A stretch of DNA of 64,000 nt, from positions 31,580,710 to 31,644,709 of the forward strand of contig CM032120.1 of the NCBI GenBank assembly GCA_018894105.1. The letters run 5' to 3'. This DNA comes from Jacaranda mimosifolia (lineage: Eukaryota > Streptophyta > Magnoliopsida > Lamiales > Bignoniaceae). The notes beneath the pieces were generated by a model. It was not told the DNA's origin and did no database searches. It saw only the letters and a list, made by a program, of their open reading frames with translations. The translations under genes and the position numbers were made by a program. Positions within the stretch are counted from its first letter, which is position 1, and each line of letters starts with the position of its first letter. Shown here one piece after another: positions 49,428 through 61,270 of the stretch.

Positions 49428-50695
49428 ATGGCCAGGTTGAGTATTATAGTCTTGTGCTTCCTCTTCTTATTCCTGTATGAGGGTACCGTCCATGCCGGAT
49501 CAGGATTTTCCAAGAGGAAAAGCCCACCTCCACCTTTCAGACGTTCACCTCCAGTTAAATTGTTTATACTTTGCTGACTTTTATTAATAATTAATTGAAA
49601 AAATATTCCCGCTAGCCCCAAAATATATATAGGTATATATGTTGGTAGCTTCTTGTGTTTGTTTTTGTTTGCGGGCTAACTTGACTATTTTTCTGACTGC
49701 AGCAGTCATAGGAAAATTTGTAAAAATAGGATTGTAACGGTATATGGCCAATTCGTAATATAAGATTGGAATTTGAGGTAGTATAAAATTACGGCTAAAA
49801 TCTTAAAAATTTGGAAAAGAAAAAGGACATGGGCCACTAGAAAGTATAGTCAGCGCTAGTGATTGCTTACTAGTGTTAGCTGAAAGTGTGTGCCACGCAA
49901 GCACCATGCAAGTAATCACCAACACTAATTGTACTTTCTGGCGATCCATATTCATTTTTTTTTTTTTCCAATTTCTTAAGAGTTTTGCTCCTGATTTTGT
50001 ACTACCCCAAATTCTGATCCTACGAATTAACCATAATTATATATGGTCCTATTTTTGTAATTTTCCTTTGCAGTCATAAATTATTTCATCACTTTGTTCC
50101 ACTGTAATTCAATAATATTTGATAACAAAGAACATTAATTAAGATTTATATGATCACATGTACAGGCGGCGCCAAATCGCAATAGCAGTTCCCGAACCAA
50201 AGCATGGTGCGTGGCGCGGCAAGATGTTTCCGATAACACACTGAAAGAATTTACAATAACAACATGCAAGAAAAAGGAATTTGGCATAGATTGTAGCTCC
50301 ATAGAGCGTGGCCGTCCTTGTCACTTTAGAAACAATCGCAGAAAACAGGCATCTTATGTGCTTAATCTTTACTTCGTTAAGCACCACACTTGCTGGACCA
50401 CATATGGCACCTTAGCCCACAAAGATCCCTGTAAGTTGTTGAGGATATATATATATATATATATACGTGTATAACTCTTCCTTTTTTGAAAACACTACGA
50501 CCTTTAAGTTGTCAAGTACTTTTATATACATATACATGTATATGTATCTGTATTCGTATTTGCATTTGCATTTTTACGTATGTTTATGTACCTGTATTCA
50601 TATATTTGTATTTGTACCTTTATTTACTCATACGTTTATTCTTGTTTGCAGCTGAAGGCGATTGTCAGTTCCCGTTGATCAATTTGAACAATTAA
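49428..50695 (+). CDS. Secreted single X8 (CBM43) domain protein, gene 2
   Basis: Exons 49428-49553, 50166-50430 and 50652-50695 encode 144 residues. Introns are GT-AG (612 and 221 bp), phases 0 and 1 as in gene 1. Residues 1 to about 23 form a signal peptide (LCFLFLFL core, VHA near the cleavage site). A basic, Pro-rich linker follows (about 24-54: FSKRKSPPPP, RRSPP). The X8 domain starts at AWCVAR (55-60), with RGRPC (90-94) in place of the usual PGGPC, then QASYVLNLYF (103-112), KHHTC (114-118) and DPSEGDC (129-135). Cys 57, 76, 85, 94, 118 and 135 form the full six-Cys set. The substituted GG motif, the basic linker and the C-terminal LINLNN tail set it apart from gene 1. It is probably extracellular and glucan-binding by family; linker charge could favour pectin or membrane contact (inference). 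Gene 3 lies 0.4 kb downstream in tandem. Confidence 0.85.
50431..50651 (+). other. Intron 2 of X8 gene 2, with microsatellite-like content
   Basis: Contains a (TA)n run (about 50446-50465) and a long TATACATATACATGTATATG-type stretch degrading into TTTGTATTTGCATTTGC-like repeats (about 50525-50640). The short frames here are not genes. Confidence 0.7.
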
Positions 50696-50743
50696 TAAGT
50701 GTCGGGGGTCTCGGATTTTAATTTCCGAAAATTCTAAAAGAAA

Positions 50744-50749
50744 AATAAA
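50744..50749 (+). terminator. Putative poly(A) signal of X8 gene 2
   Basis: AATAAA, 49 bases after the stop codon. Confidence 0.55.
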
Positions 50750-50983
50750 TGTGTGCAATAAGCATTTGTTCCCAAAACAATGTACCTGTACCATTCTTGT
50801 TATTACATAAATGTAGACTGTCATATAGGATATTTGCAACAGAAGTTTTTCAACGGTAAAGTTCCTTGGCTAGCTCCACCGGATTACAAATGAAATACAA
50901 ATCCCAAAAAATCTTAACATACTAATGGAATAGCATGCAGTGGGCTGAAAGATTGTTTTTTTTTTTTTTTTGAAATAAGGCAC

Positions 50984-50992
50984 TATAAATAG
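50984..50992 (+). promoter_or_regulatory. TATA box of X8 gene 3
   Basis: TATAAATAG, 106 bases before the ATG, preceded by TGAAATAAGGCAC as in gene 2. A T-run (50956-50971) lies immediately upstream of the shared block. Confidence 0.7.
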
Positions 50993-51097
50993 AAACTTAT
51001 CTAAGAGTTTTACAAGCGTCATAATTAATTAAAGGGATCAATCAAATTCTTAATTTTGTTGTCATTTTAGCCTGTAAAATTAAAATATCAAGAAACA

Positions 51098-52571
51098 ATG
51101 ACGCCTAGGTTGAGTACTATAGTCTTGTGCTTCCTCTTCTTATTCCTGTATGAGGATACTGTCCATGCCGGATCAGGATTTTCCAAGAGGAAAAGTCTAC
51201 CTCCATCTTCTTTGTCCAGACGGCATTCACCTTCACCTCGGGTTAAATCATTCATACTTTTCATTAACTTTTATATATTTTTTTAAATTTATACACATGT
51301 ACTTTGGGAGTTCACTAAATCTCCGACCACACACTTTATGTGTGAGACTAATGGCGCTGGGTCAAAGGTCACTCGACAACTTTTAATTCTTTTATAACTT
51401 AAAATTTACTCACTTACATCCACAAAGGCAAATCATAGTCAATGCTAAAAGTTTGTAGCTTTGGCTACAAAATACCCTACCAAGTTCGAAGTTAATACTC
51501 TCATAACTAACTTTATCTTCAACCAATACGTAGTTGATAATTATTCTTTTTCATATATATATATATAAATTTTACTACAGATAATTCATAACTTATCTTG
51601 TTACGCTTCGAAGGTGCAATGCTATGGATTGATAATTAATAATTTTTGTTCATTATAAATTAAAAGAATTATATTTAATACAAAAATTTGTATCTATAAT
51701 TTATAGATATAGCTACAAAATTCATTTTATAACAATATGTTCATAATAGATATTTAGTTTTTTTGGTAGTAACTAAAGTCATTAGCATCTTAGGATTTAA
51801 TCAGAGGAGGTAGCAATTTAGGGCTCTAATTTAAAAAAAAATCACCAAATCAAAAAATTCAAAATGTGAGGAGCTTGTCCTACATGGACAATTTTAATCC
51901 CACGTGGCTATTTTCAACCAAATTAATTCCAGCAAGTTCTAATTTTTTCGGTCACCATTGTCCTGATTTTGCCAAATACTTTCAGTTAAATTGCACTTGA
52001 CTAATTAAAATCCTAAAACATCAATGGTTCCTACTTCCTACTTCCTAGTTATGAGGCAAATTTGGCAATTTTACTGTTGCACAAATATTTGAGTGATTGA
52101 TGGCTGACATGTAATGACATATATATACTGCATGGACATCGTACCGGCAGTGCCGCAACCAATTGGCGAAGCTTGAAGCCAATAACAAAACACTGACATC
52201 AATCATATCAAAAATTAAGCAACAATGTGGCGCCATAAGATTAAGACCCGGTGGTCCTTGTTACTTTGGAAATAATAAGAGAAAGCAAGCTTCCTATGTG
52301 CTAAATCTTTACTTTGTTAAGCATCACACTTGCTTGGCCGAGGCTGTAGGAACCTACGCCTACGCCGCCAGAGATCCCTGTAAGTTAAGTTCTTTAGAAA
52401 TAGTAATTCCCTTTTTTCCTTTTAATCTTCCCAACGCACATGAAAATAAAAATGTATGATTAAATTATGAAGGTCTTTTACTTTTTAATTTACTTATCCA
52501 TTTGTTACTTTTGTTGATAATTTGTAGCTGAAGGGGGTTGTCGTTTCCCGTTGATTCAGTTGAACGATTGA
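51098..52571 (+). CDS. Divergent X8-domain protein lacking the N-terminal Trp-Cys, gene 3
   Basis: Exons 51098-51241, 52151-52379 and 52528-52571 encode 138 residues. Introns are 909 and 148 bp with the same phases as genes 1 and 2. Exon 1 is nearly identical to gene 2: signal peptide, VHAGSGFSKRKS, then a basic linker. In exon 2 the invariant WCVA start is replaced by NQLAK (51-55), and the second domain Cys is lost in a short deletion (IISKIKQQC, 66-74). The rest is well kept: RPGGPC (80-85), KQASYVLNLYFVKHHTC (93-109) and DPSEGGC (123-129). Cys 74, 85, 109 and 129 remain, plus a new Cys 49 at the start of exon 2. The exon 2 acceptor at 52149-52150 is the first AG after an in-frame stop at 52115. 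The frame is open throughout, so it may be a functional variant with rearranged disulfides or a pseudogene in the making. Intron 1 holds a MITE. Confidence 0.7.
51433..51770. mobile_element. CACTA-end MITE, copy M2, in intron 1 of X8 gene 3
   Basis: It shares with 48687-49023 and 62672-63039 the interior words 'TGTAGCTTTGGCTACAAAA', a 'GAAGTTAATACTC' region, 'GGATTGATAATTAATAA' and 'ATAGCTACAAAATTCATTT', ending TTTTTTTGGTAGT. The left terminus is decayed, so the TSD cannot be read. It is absent from intron 1 of gene 2 and is about 37% of this intron. Confidence 0.8.
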
Positions 52572-52603
52572 TAAGGGCTAGCGGTGACCTGCATTATATT
52601 TAC

Positions 52604-52609
52604 AATAAA
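52604..52609 (+). terminator. Putative poly(A) signal of X8 gene 3
   Basis: AATAAA, 33 bases after the stop codon. Confidence 0.5.
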
Positions 52610-53955
52610 GAATATATAGTGGGATTTGAATTGAATTCCATTCGTGGAGGGAAATTCAAAAGATCAAGTAAAAGTGCATGTGGAATAATAATAATTTGTT
52701 ATTGCAAGTAGCAAATTATCAAATGTAGATAAGATAATTGACTTTGATCGCTGTTATTTGAAAATCCTTTTTGTCACAAATATATTAGTGTTATTGAGGC
52801 AATACTTGGACTCATTCCTTCCAGCCATTTTTCACACAGGGAAAATGAATCCATACACATTTTAGGTCTTTTCAACGGACGCCCAGAATGGCCCCAGCCT
52901 CAAAACATGAAACCCACCCAAAATACCCTTTTTTTGGAAGCTAATTCCTACACTATGTTCGGTTGTATTTTTCTAAAATGTTTTTCAACTCTCAAAACGA
53001 AAACAAATAAGTCACTACTTTCCCCAATTTTGACCCCCAAAAATACTTTTTTTCACTCCCAAAAGAAAAAAAAAAAAAAAGAAAAAGCATACCTATTTTC
53101 TCCTTTTTTTTCACTCTATCTTTCAGATTGCTCATTCTTTTCTCACATCGTTCATTCATATATAAAAATGTTAAAATTTTACAAATTAAAAGTTTTTCTT
53201 TTTCTTTTTTTTCTGCATTTAGTTATAAATTTAACCAACAAAATTAAATATAGTGTGATAGTTTTATTTAAATAATCTAAAATATTCAATAAAATGCTAA
53301 TTAAATAAATTAAAATAATTATCCAAAAATATTTGAAAAATTAACAGTAATTTAAAAATATTATTTTATTCATTTTTCTATTTTTAAATAAAATATATTA
53401 TTTACCAACAATAAATTTATAATTCAATATATTATTTACTAATTACAAAGTAAATTATGTTGATTATATTACATAGTTAGGTTATTTTATTTAATAGTTA
53501 ATATATAATTTTATTATTTTATTTATTTTTTATTTATAGATATAATTTTTTATTTAATTATTTTTATACTAATTATTACAGATTTATATTATATTATTTA
53601 TTTAAAAAGTAAATATATTAATAATTATTGATTTATTAAAATATTATTTATATGAGTAAATATATTAAGTTTTACTAGAAGTATTACTTAATTAATTACT
53701 ATTAATATTTTTAATTATAGAAATTTTAAAAAAAATTAACTAATAGTGCATTATAATTTTAACAGTTTTCTTTTGCTTAATTATCATTAAATAAAGTTTT
53801 ATAATTAAATATTATTGTTTTAATTTCATAATTTTTATTCATTTCATCAAATTATTATGTCATATAATTTTCTTAATTATGAAATATTTTAATGTAAATT
53901 TTTATTTTAATTAATCACATATCATCTCACCACAATCATATATCAATCATTATAA

Positions 53956-53986
<31 letters not shown>

Positions 53987-54499
53987 TACATACATCAATC
54001 AATCATTTCACCAATTCCTAATGTCCTGTAAAGAAGCCTATATTCCAGCTTGGAATCAAGATCATCAAATGCAGCATCAACACAATATCAACAATGGATT
54101 CAATTGCTTTCACAACTTTATCCAACTTAATTCACATGAGCCAGCTTTTTGTTAGATTGATTTTTTTACCCTCTTTGACTATCTAGTTGGTTATTGGTGG
54201 AGCTAGCAGAACTAGAAGATGCAAAATCATCTTAGCTAATAGTGACAAGCTTCTTTCCTGTGCAAGTTCGAGGAGCTAACCCTTACCAACTCCTCTATAG
54301 TCTATACCAAATGGTTTCCTAGGAATATTGAATTTTCATCTCTTCAAACTTGTCAATTCCTCAGAAATTTGTCATCTCGCTCACCCCCAATCCACTCACT
54401 TGGAACAAAAACTCCCTCCTTTTTTAATATAAAAGTGAGCAGCATTGAATACAAGGATCTGAGTGATGTTGAAGGAATAGATCATATACTTGAGAATTA
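52610..54499. other. No gene recognised; very AT-rich
   Basis: The frame at 52907-53275 is low-complexity (Lys/Phe-rich over poly-A/T) and is not called. 53280-53940 is almost pure A/T. A (TA)n(CA)n microsatellite follows at 53957-53995. From about 54000 the text may belong to the 3' side of the reverse-strand Copia relic. Confidence 0.45.
53957..53995. repeat. (TA)n(CA)n compound microsatellite
   Basis: A TA run followed by about nine CA units, then CATA units. Confidence 0.9.
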
Positions 54500-55925
54500 T
54501 CAAGCTTAAATTGATAGGTCATAACTATTTTGGCAGCTTTCTTCATCAAATATAGACTCATGGAGACCACCACATGAAATTGGACCTGTGCAGACTATTT
54601 CATCTATTTTCTTACCATTCTTGTCTACTTCCAATCTGGCATTTGTACTCATGGGAGCAGTTGAAGGTTGCGTTCATCCATCTGAAACTTCTTCAGTAGT
54701 TCTTTGGTATACTTTTCTTATGAGATGAATTTCCCCTCTCAAGTTTGTTTGAATTGAAGTCCCAAAAAGAAATTGAACTCTCTTATCAAGGTCATTTTAA
54801 ATTCCTATTTTATTTTCTTGGCAAACCTTAGCAACAAAATATCATTAGTAGCATCAAAAGTATTAATGTCATCAAAATATATTTAAACTATGAGAAGATC
54901 ATACTCTTAGTGATGTAGTGTAGTATCTAAGATTTTAATTGAAAAACCACTATTTAAGACAAAGTTACTCAATCTTCCATACTAAATCTTGGGGCTTGTT
55001 TCCAACCATATAAAACTTTAGAAAGTTTGAAAACATAATATGGAAATTTTGAATTTTTTAAACCAACGGATTGCTCAATATAAACTTCTTCAATAATGAA
55101 CCGTTTAGGAAGATAACTTTCTCATCCATTTGATAGAGCATAACCTTGTTATGAGATACAAAGGCAAGAAACATACGAATCGATTCTAACCTCGCTACTG
55201 GAGCGAAAGTCTCAGTGTAGTGAATGCCCTCTTCTTAATTGTAGTCTTTAGCTATCAATCTGGCATTGGTTCTAGTAACTTTCTCGATTCTATCAAGTTT
55301 GCTCCGGAGTATCCTTCAAGTAATTTTCTCATTTTTATCAAGTTTGCTCCGAAGTGCCCACTTGGTACTAATGACCAAAAGATTTGACGGTCATTTTGCT
55401 AGATTCCAAACTTCGTTCTTATCAAACTATGACAGCTCTTCCTTTATGGCATCTATCCAGGATACATCCTTTCAGTGCTTCCTTAACATCCATATGTTTT
55501 AGTTATTGAGATGAGAGCACAATTCGATTCATTATTTGGAGCTTGATAAGTTTTAGATTTGGTAGTTCTTCCAACCTAATTAGGATCTCTAATGATTCTG
55601 TCAATAGGGTGATCGGAAGTATATTTGATCTTCTTAATTCTTTGTTCAGTTTTGTCTTCCAATGGAATCAAGTTTAGTACTAGGGGTTGGTTTCTTCAGA
55701 TGCTTTTGATTCTTCTTGAGTTGAGATTGATAGTTCAGTTTCTAGAATTGGTTCATAAATCCTACAATGTTTATACTTAAGTATTCCTTGGCCAAAAATG
55801 TGTTACAGTGTTAGTCTTATCAAATGTTATATACATAGATTTTTTAACAGTCTTTTCTTTTTGTTAGATACATCATAAGCTTTGCTATGCATCAAGTAAC
55901 TAACAAAAATTGCCTCATTAGCTTT
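54500..55925 (-). pseudogene. Sirevirus-like Copia relic, RT part
   Basis: Reverse-strand translation gives the RT catalytic box IYFDDIN (about 54875-54895), then ATNDILL, FAKKIK, EFKMTLI, FFLGLQFKQ and KYTKELLKKF (about 54690-54860). Upstream (about 55840-55920) is the integrase end, EAIFVSYL..SKAYDVSNKK. Motif wording fits the Sirevirus (SIRE/Maximus) group. It contains stops and frameshifts. The polyprotein is interrupted at about 55929 by another element and resumes near 58531. Confidence 0.75.
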
Positions 55926-55928
55926 CAC

Positions 55929-58530
55929 TACCCAAAAAAAAAACTCGTCATTTTCAATAAAATTTTCCGACAAATCCTAATGAAAAATGAAAATCTTGTA
56001 GGATTTCAGATGGACTTTGTTGTGGTTGGAAAAAGCCTCATCCCAAATCAGTTTTTTATACTTTTATGACAAAATTTCATCAAAAATTTTACCAAAAAAA
56101 TTTCAATGCATTTTAAACGGACTTTAGACCATTGGAACCAGTTCAATTTTCTTCAAATTTATGATTGAAAAATCCATTGAAATTTTTCTGATGACTTCTA
56201 TCCAATTTTCAGTGAATTTTGCTTTTTTCAACTTTTTTCTGCTGGAATGCAAGACACTTTCTTCGGAAAATTATTAAATTCCATCAAAAATACCTTGGAT
56301 TTTCATTGAAAACTAAATGTTTTATTATTAAATTTATTTTCAATTTTTGATGGAAATTCCTCAAATTTTTGTTCGATATTTAATTTTTTTAAAATAATTT
56401 TTAAAATTTTTATTTGATTACACTTGTAACTTGTTGATACATCTTGTACATAAAATACAATAAAAGTACAAAATAACAAATTTATGAATAAATGAACAAT
56501 ATAATTTCAAAAGAACATAATTAATAAATATAAATCTCAAAAGGTAATAATTATCTTCATTACAAAAAATAAAAATAAAAAATGCACCCTATCATCTTGC
56601 CAACAACATCATCACCATAGTTGAAATATTCATCAGCATATTTATGAAAGAAAATGAAATTAATTAGTAACTGAACTTAATAAAACCACACAAAAACATG
56701 AATTCCCATCCTCCTTCCTAACCACCAATTTTATATAAATAATGCATGCTTCATATTAATAATGACAATTATTTTCTAAGAGTACTATATGTAAATAAAT
56801 TAGAAATGCTAACATCAAAATCAGTAGAATCCAAGAAATGGTGAAACAAAGACCACAAACGGACCAAGTCAACCTATTACAAACTTAAACAACAATATTA
56901 AATTATTAGTATGAAAATAAATCATTATACAAACATATATATGTTTAGTTCGCATACTATTCTCAACTTATAAATTCTGCGTTCTAACTTGTATTTATAT
57001 ATATATTCTAAACTTTAATCTTATAACTATTTTAAAGTGTAAATTTCTATGATAGTTAATTTCTAGTTCACATAAACAAAATTAAATACATCAAGCCTAC
57101 TCCTTTAACACATATGTATTAAATTAAAGATTAGCCAATTAGTTATTAAATATATACATTATTAACAACCCTAAACTAACATTTTTTACAATAATTTTAA
57201 CTAATTTAATATAAATACATAAACCAATTAAACCATTCAAATAAATCCAAATTTGCAATCCTAAATTAAAATATTTCAATAAAGTAAAGCAAATCATTCA
57301 AAAAATAAATCTAACCTAAGTCCTAAAGCACCAATTAACCAAAAAAAAAAATTAAGTCATATATAAATCATCATTATACAAATCCAATTCTATTTTTGTC
57401 GAAATTACATAAATTCTAATTGCTAATATAAATCTAAATTCAAATTAAACCCTAAAATAAACTGCAAATTATTCATATATCATTCAAACTTATACAAAGT
57501 TGAACTCAAACTCAAATCTCAACTCAATACAAGTCAAATGCAATCATATTTCACATTGAAAACTCAAATTTCATAAACTTCAATATAGTAACTCACAAAA
57601 TTAATAAAACAACAAATTAACATAAAGAATTTAAAAAAAAAAAAATGGCCTTGACAAAACAGGCGATGGTGGGGGTGACGATGAGTAGCGCCGAGTTCTG
57701 GTCGCTACTGAAACAATGAATAATAAGATATATTAACTTAACAAAGTAAAAACAATAAAAAAATCTAAAAACTCAAAAAAAATGCGATTGTGATGGGCGG
57801 CAACGGCGATGATCGACGATCAGTGATGAAGAGTGGCAATGGCAATGATTGCTACTGGTGGCGTACGGAAGGGAGAGCATAGAGAGATAGTGAGAAGAGG
57901 AAGAAGAGAGAAATGAAAATGGGGGAAAAGGAAGAAATTCGATATGATATATTTATTTGATTTTCCAATGGAAAAAGGCATGGAAATTAAGATTTTTTTT
58001 TTTAAAATATATATATATTAGTGAAAATACCATCGAAAATCCCTCAGAAATTGATGGATACTAATATTTTTATTTAAATAATTTTTTGCTCTTTTTTCGG
58101 ATGAACTTCCGGATGGAGCCATCCTTGGAAAGTGTTTTCTAAAGAATTTTTGACAGACTAGTTAGTTGGAAAGTGACGTGCCATTTTGCTGCCACATCCT
58201 CACAAGTTTTTCTATCAACTTCGCATCGAATTCTGAGAATATATAATTCGTTGGAAATTTCCTTCGAAAAATAATATTTTTTTTGTAGTGGTTCCAACAA
58301 AATTCTATCCGAAAAATCCGTTGGACACTTGATAATTTAATTTTAAATAATAAAAACAATTGTGCCAATTTCTTATGCCTCATCTGTCACCACAAGGGCA
58401 ACAAAAATCACCAATTTTTTCATTGATCTTTAAGCTGATTTCCAACAGTCATCCTTGTTGTTAGAAATCTGCTGCAATTCTGTAAGAAAATTTCTTCGAA
58501 AAAAGTCCATTGAAAATTTTCATCAAAATT
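55929..58530. mobile_element. CACTA-like insertion within the Copia relic
   Basis: The left end is CACTACCCAAAAAAAAAACT, and a reversed CACTACAAAAAAAATATT sits at 58289. Both sides are full of 'TCCGTTGGAAATTTTC'-like subterminal words, common in CACTA elements. Similar words continue past 58289 to about 58530, so the exact right end is uncertain and two nested elements are possible. A purine-rich, GC-richer stretch (57640-57960) has short frames but no recognised domain. No transposase was found. Confidence 0.55.
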
Positions 58531-61270
58531 TTGCAACAAAAGACACAAAAATAAGAAATATTTAGAATTTTGCCGTGTCACATATTCACAAGGGATTTTT
58601 CTTAAAATATGTATTAGAAAGCATGATTTGAAACATAGCAAGCTGTGTTCATGACGTCACTGAAAAGGATTTTTGGAGTTCATAATAATTAAGCATGGCT
58701 CTAGCAATCTCTTGCAAAACTTGGTTCTTTTCTTTCAACAACTGCACTTTATTGGGGTGTTTTAGGAGCATAAAAGTCATGAATATAACCATGCTTCTCA
58801 CAAAATAATGTAAAAATTTACTTCATCAAACTCTGTCCTATGGTCACTACTAATTTTTTTTTTATTTTATAAAATAATCCTCTTTCATTTTGGAGCCTTT
58901 TACTTGGTGGAAAGAAAGCAAAAATTAAAATATTAGTTTTGTTAGTAAGAAACAACACCATGTTAAATGATTATAATCATCTACAATACCAAAACATATT
59001 TTTTATCTCTGAGACAAAATGTTTTCATGGGCCTGAACAAATTGATATGAAGATGTTCCAATGTCCTAGAAGTGTTGTGACTTCATTTTTTAGTTTGAAT
59101 GAGGTCTGGATTACTTTATCTCTTTTACATGCATCACGTGTTTTTTTACTTGGACAAGTTTATTTTTGGAACTCTTTTGACAAGATCCATTTTTGTAAGA
59201 TGAGAAATGAACTCCATGTTAATGTGGCTCAATCTCCTATGCAATTTTCAGCTTTTTTCTTTTGTAATAGCTAAGTACTCGATATTTTTGACAAGTTAAA
59301 TCATCATGGGTTATACAATAACATTTCCATCACTATTAGCAACAAATACCAACTTCTCTTTTTTTTTTAAATAAATCAATGGGTAGAATATAATTGAACT
59401 TTGTAACTGTCATTACATAATTGGTTGATACTAAGCAAATTATATTTAGAACCTCAACAAACCACACACTATCAATTGTGGTACCAATTTCCTTACCAAT
59501 GGTATCTCCACCTATTATGTGACCCTTAGTGTTGTCAACATAGGAGACATTTCCTCAAAGGCATTTGTTAAGCATGAGAAACATGGACACATGTCCCATC
59601 ATGTGCCTAGAACATCCAATGTCTAAGTACCACTTCTTTTTCTCAGAATGTTCATTGGGATGTACCTAAAAGAATTTAGTTTATTTTCCCAAAATTTATT
59701 GAGTCCTTCATAGCTAGTTGTAGAAAATATTTGCACCTAAATAAACTCTATTCCAATAAATCTTTCAATCAAACATCTGTAATTTAGATGATCAAATTTA
59801 CCGCAAGTGGAATAAGTTTTATCATCTAGTTCTGAATTATTACTGAAAGTGTTAGGAACCGACCTAGTATTTCAGTAACTCTTATTGGCTTTAGGTTTTG
59901 GACCTTTTTCAAGTTTATTGCTAGGTGATACTGGCCTTTGTGTGTTTGACACTTGTGGAATATTTACCAAGGTTTTCTTCCTTAGAGTGATAATATTCCT
60001 CAACGATCTTTTTACCTTTAATCTTGTGGTTTATATTTTCAATTTGATTTTTCAAGGTATCATTTTCCTTAGTGAGCCAATCATTTTCTTTTCTTTCACA
60101 GTCAACATCAAAGGGTATCCTACTCATGGCCATGTGCATTTCAAACTTTCTCTAGAGACTTTATCCAGTTCTTTGTTGCAATTCATCCACTTCTTATTGA
60201 AATATTTCTTTTTACTTACAAACATGTTAACACGAGTATCATAAAGCTTTAAACATTTTTGTACATCTTCACCAAGACAAGTTCATCACTGAAATGATAA
60301 CAATCGAAAAAATAAAGAGCCACTTGCTTGTTAGTGTACCATGAAACAGTTCTCTCCACTATCAAATTGTTCATCATTGGATTCGTCCCAAGTGTCCACC
60401 ATTGCCTTAGCTTTAGCATGCTTTGCATTCTTCTTTACTTTAGGACAATCAAGCCTTCTGTGACAAATTTTAGTTCATTGGTATTAATGAGGTTGTTCAG
60501 AACTATGTGATTCCAAACTAGTTCTCTTCTATTTGGATCTATTGTTTCAAAATTTCTCCTTGAGGTTCCTTATCTACCTTAGCTTCTAGAAAATTAGTAT
60601 GATTTCATCCTTAATTTGATCTTTATCAAAATCTTCTTCAAGTTCAGTGTCATATATTAAGACTAGAATTGAAGGCGATATTTCTTTTTGCTTTTGTTTT
60701 GAAACATTCATCTTTGTTCAATAGTTTTATTTCATGGAATGCAGAGATACAATTAGTTACTCTGTTAAGGTTACAAGCTTCCCGAATTATTGTTACCTTC
60801 AGTGTCCATTCTCTGGGAAATGATCTAAGAACATCACGAACATGCTCATCTTCATTTATGGTTCTACCGAGAGCAAATATAAAATTTATTATTTCCATAA
60901 TTCTTGCATACATCTAGCTAATTATTTCATTAGGCTTTATTTGGAACATCTCGTATTTATGAATGAGAACTACAATTCATTCTTGTTAAACGTAACAGTG
61001 GCTTTGCGGGTAACTTGCAACATATCCCACATTTTTTTTGTTGTAGTGCATGTGCTAGATCAATTGATAGAATATTTTTAGTCTTCACATTCATCAAGAA
61101 GTCTTCTTATCATCATTGGTTAATTCTATTCGCTTTTCTAGAACCATATGTCCATCTACTTGTTTCCTTAGAACTAAGGTCCTTCACTAACCATGCCCCA
61201 CAAATCAAATCAAGCACTATAATATATTCTTGCATCCGGTTCTTCCATGTAACATAATTCATTCCATTGA
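58531..61270 (-). pseudogene. Sirevirus-like Copia relic, gag to integrase
   Basis: From high to low coordinates on the reverse strand: a UBN2-type gag domain (60650-60913: MYARIMEIINF, LGRTINEDEHV, VLRSFPREW), then a degenerate zinc knuckle (about 60446-60480: CHRRLDCPK). A coiled-coil stretch follows (59921-60139: ENDTLKNQIENINHKIKG), then pre-integrase. The integrase ends with KTPQ.SAVVERK (about 58720-58760), VMNTACYVSN (about 58620-58660) and a KILNISYF end (about 58555). It joins, across the insertion, to the RT part at 54500-55925. Stops and frame changes are frequent. Confidence 0.8.

Noticed and set aside
52907..53275. 122-codon forward frame
   Set aside because: Poly-A/T-driven Lys/Phe-rich text in a non-coding AT-rich stretch.
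59885..60244. 119-codon forward frame
   Set aside because: Antisense of the coiled-coil segment of the Sirevirus-like gag.
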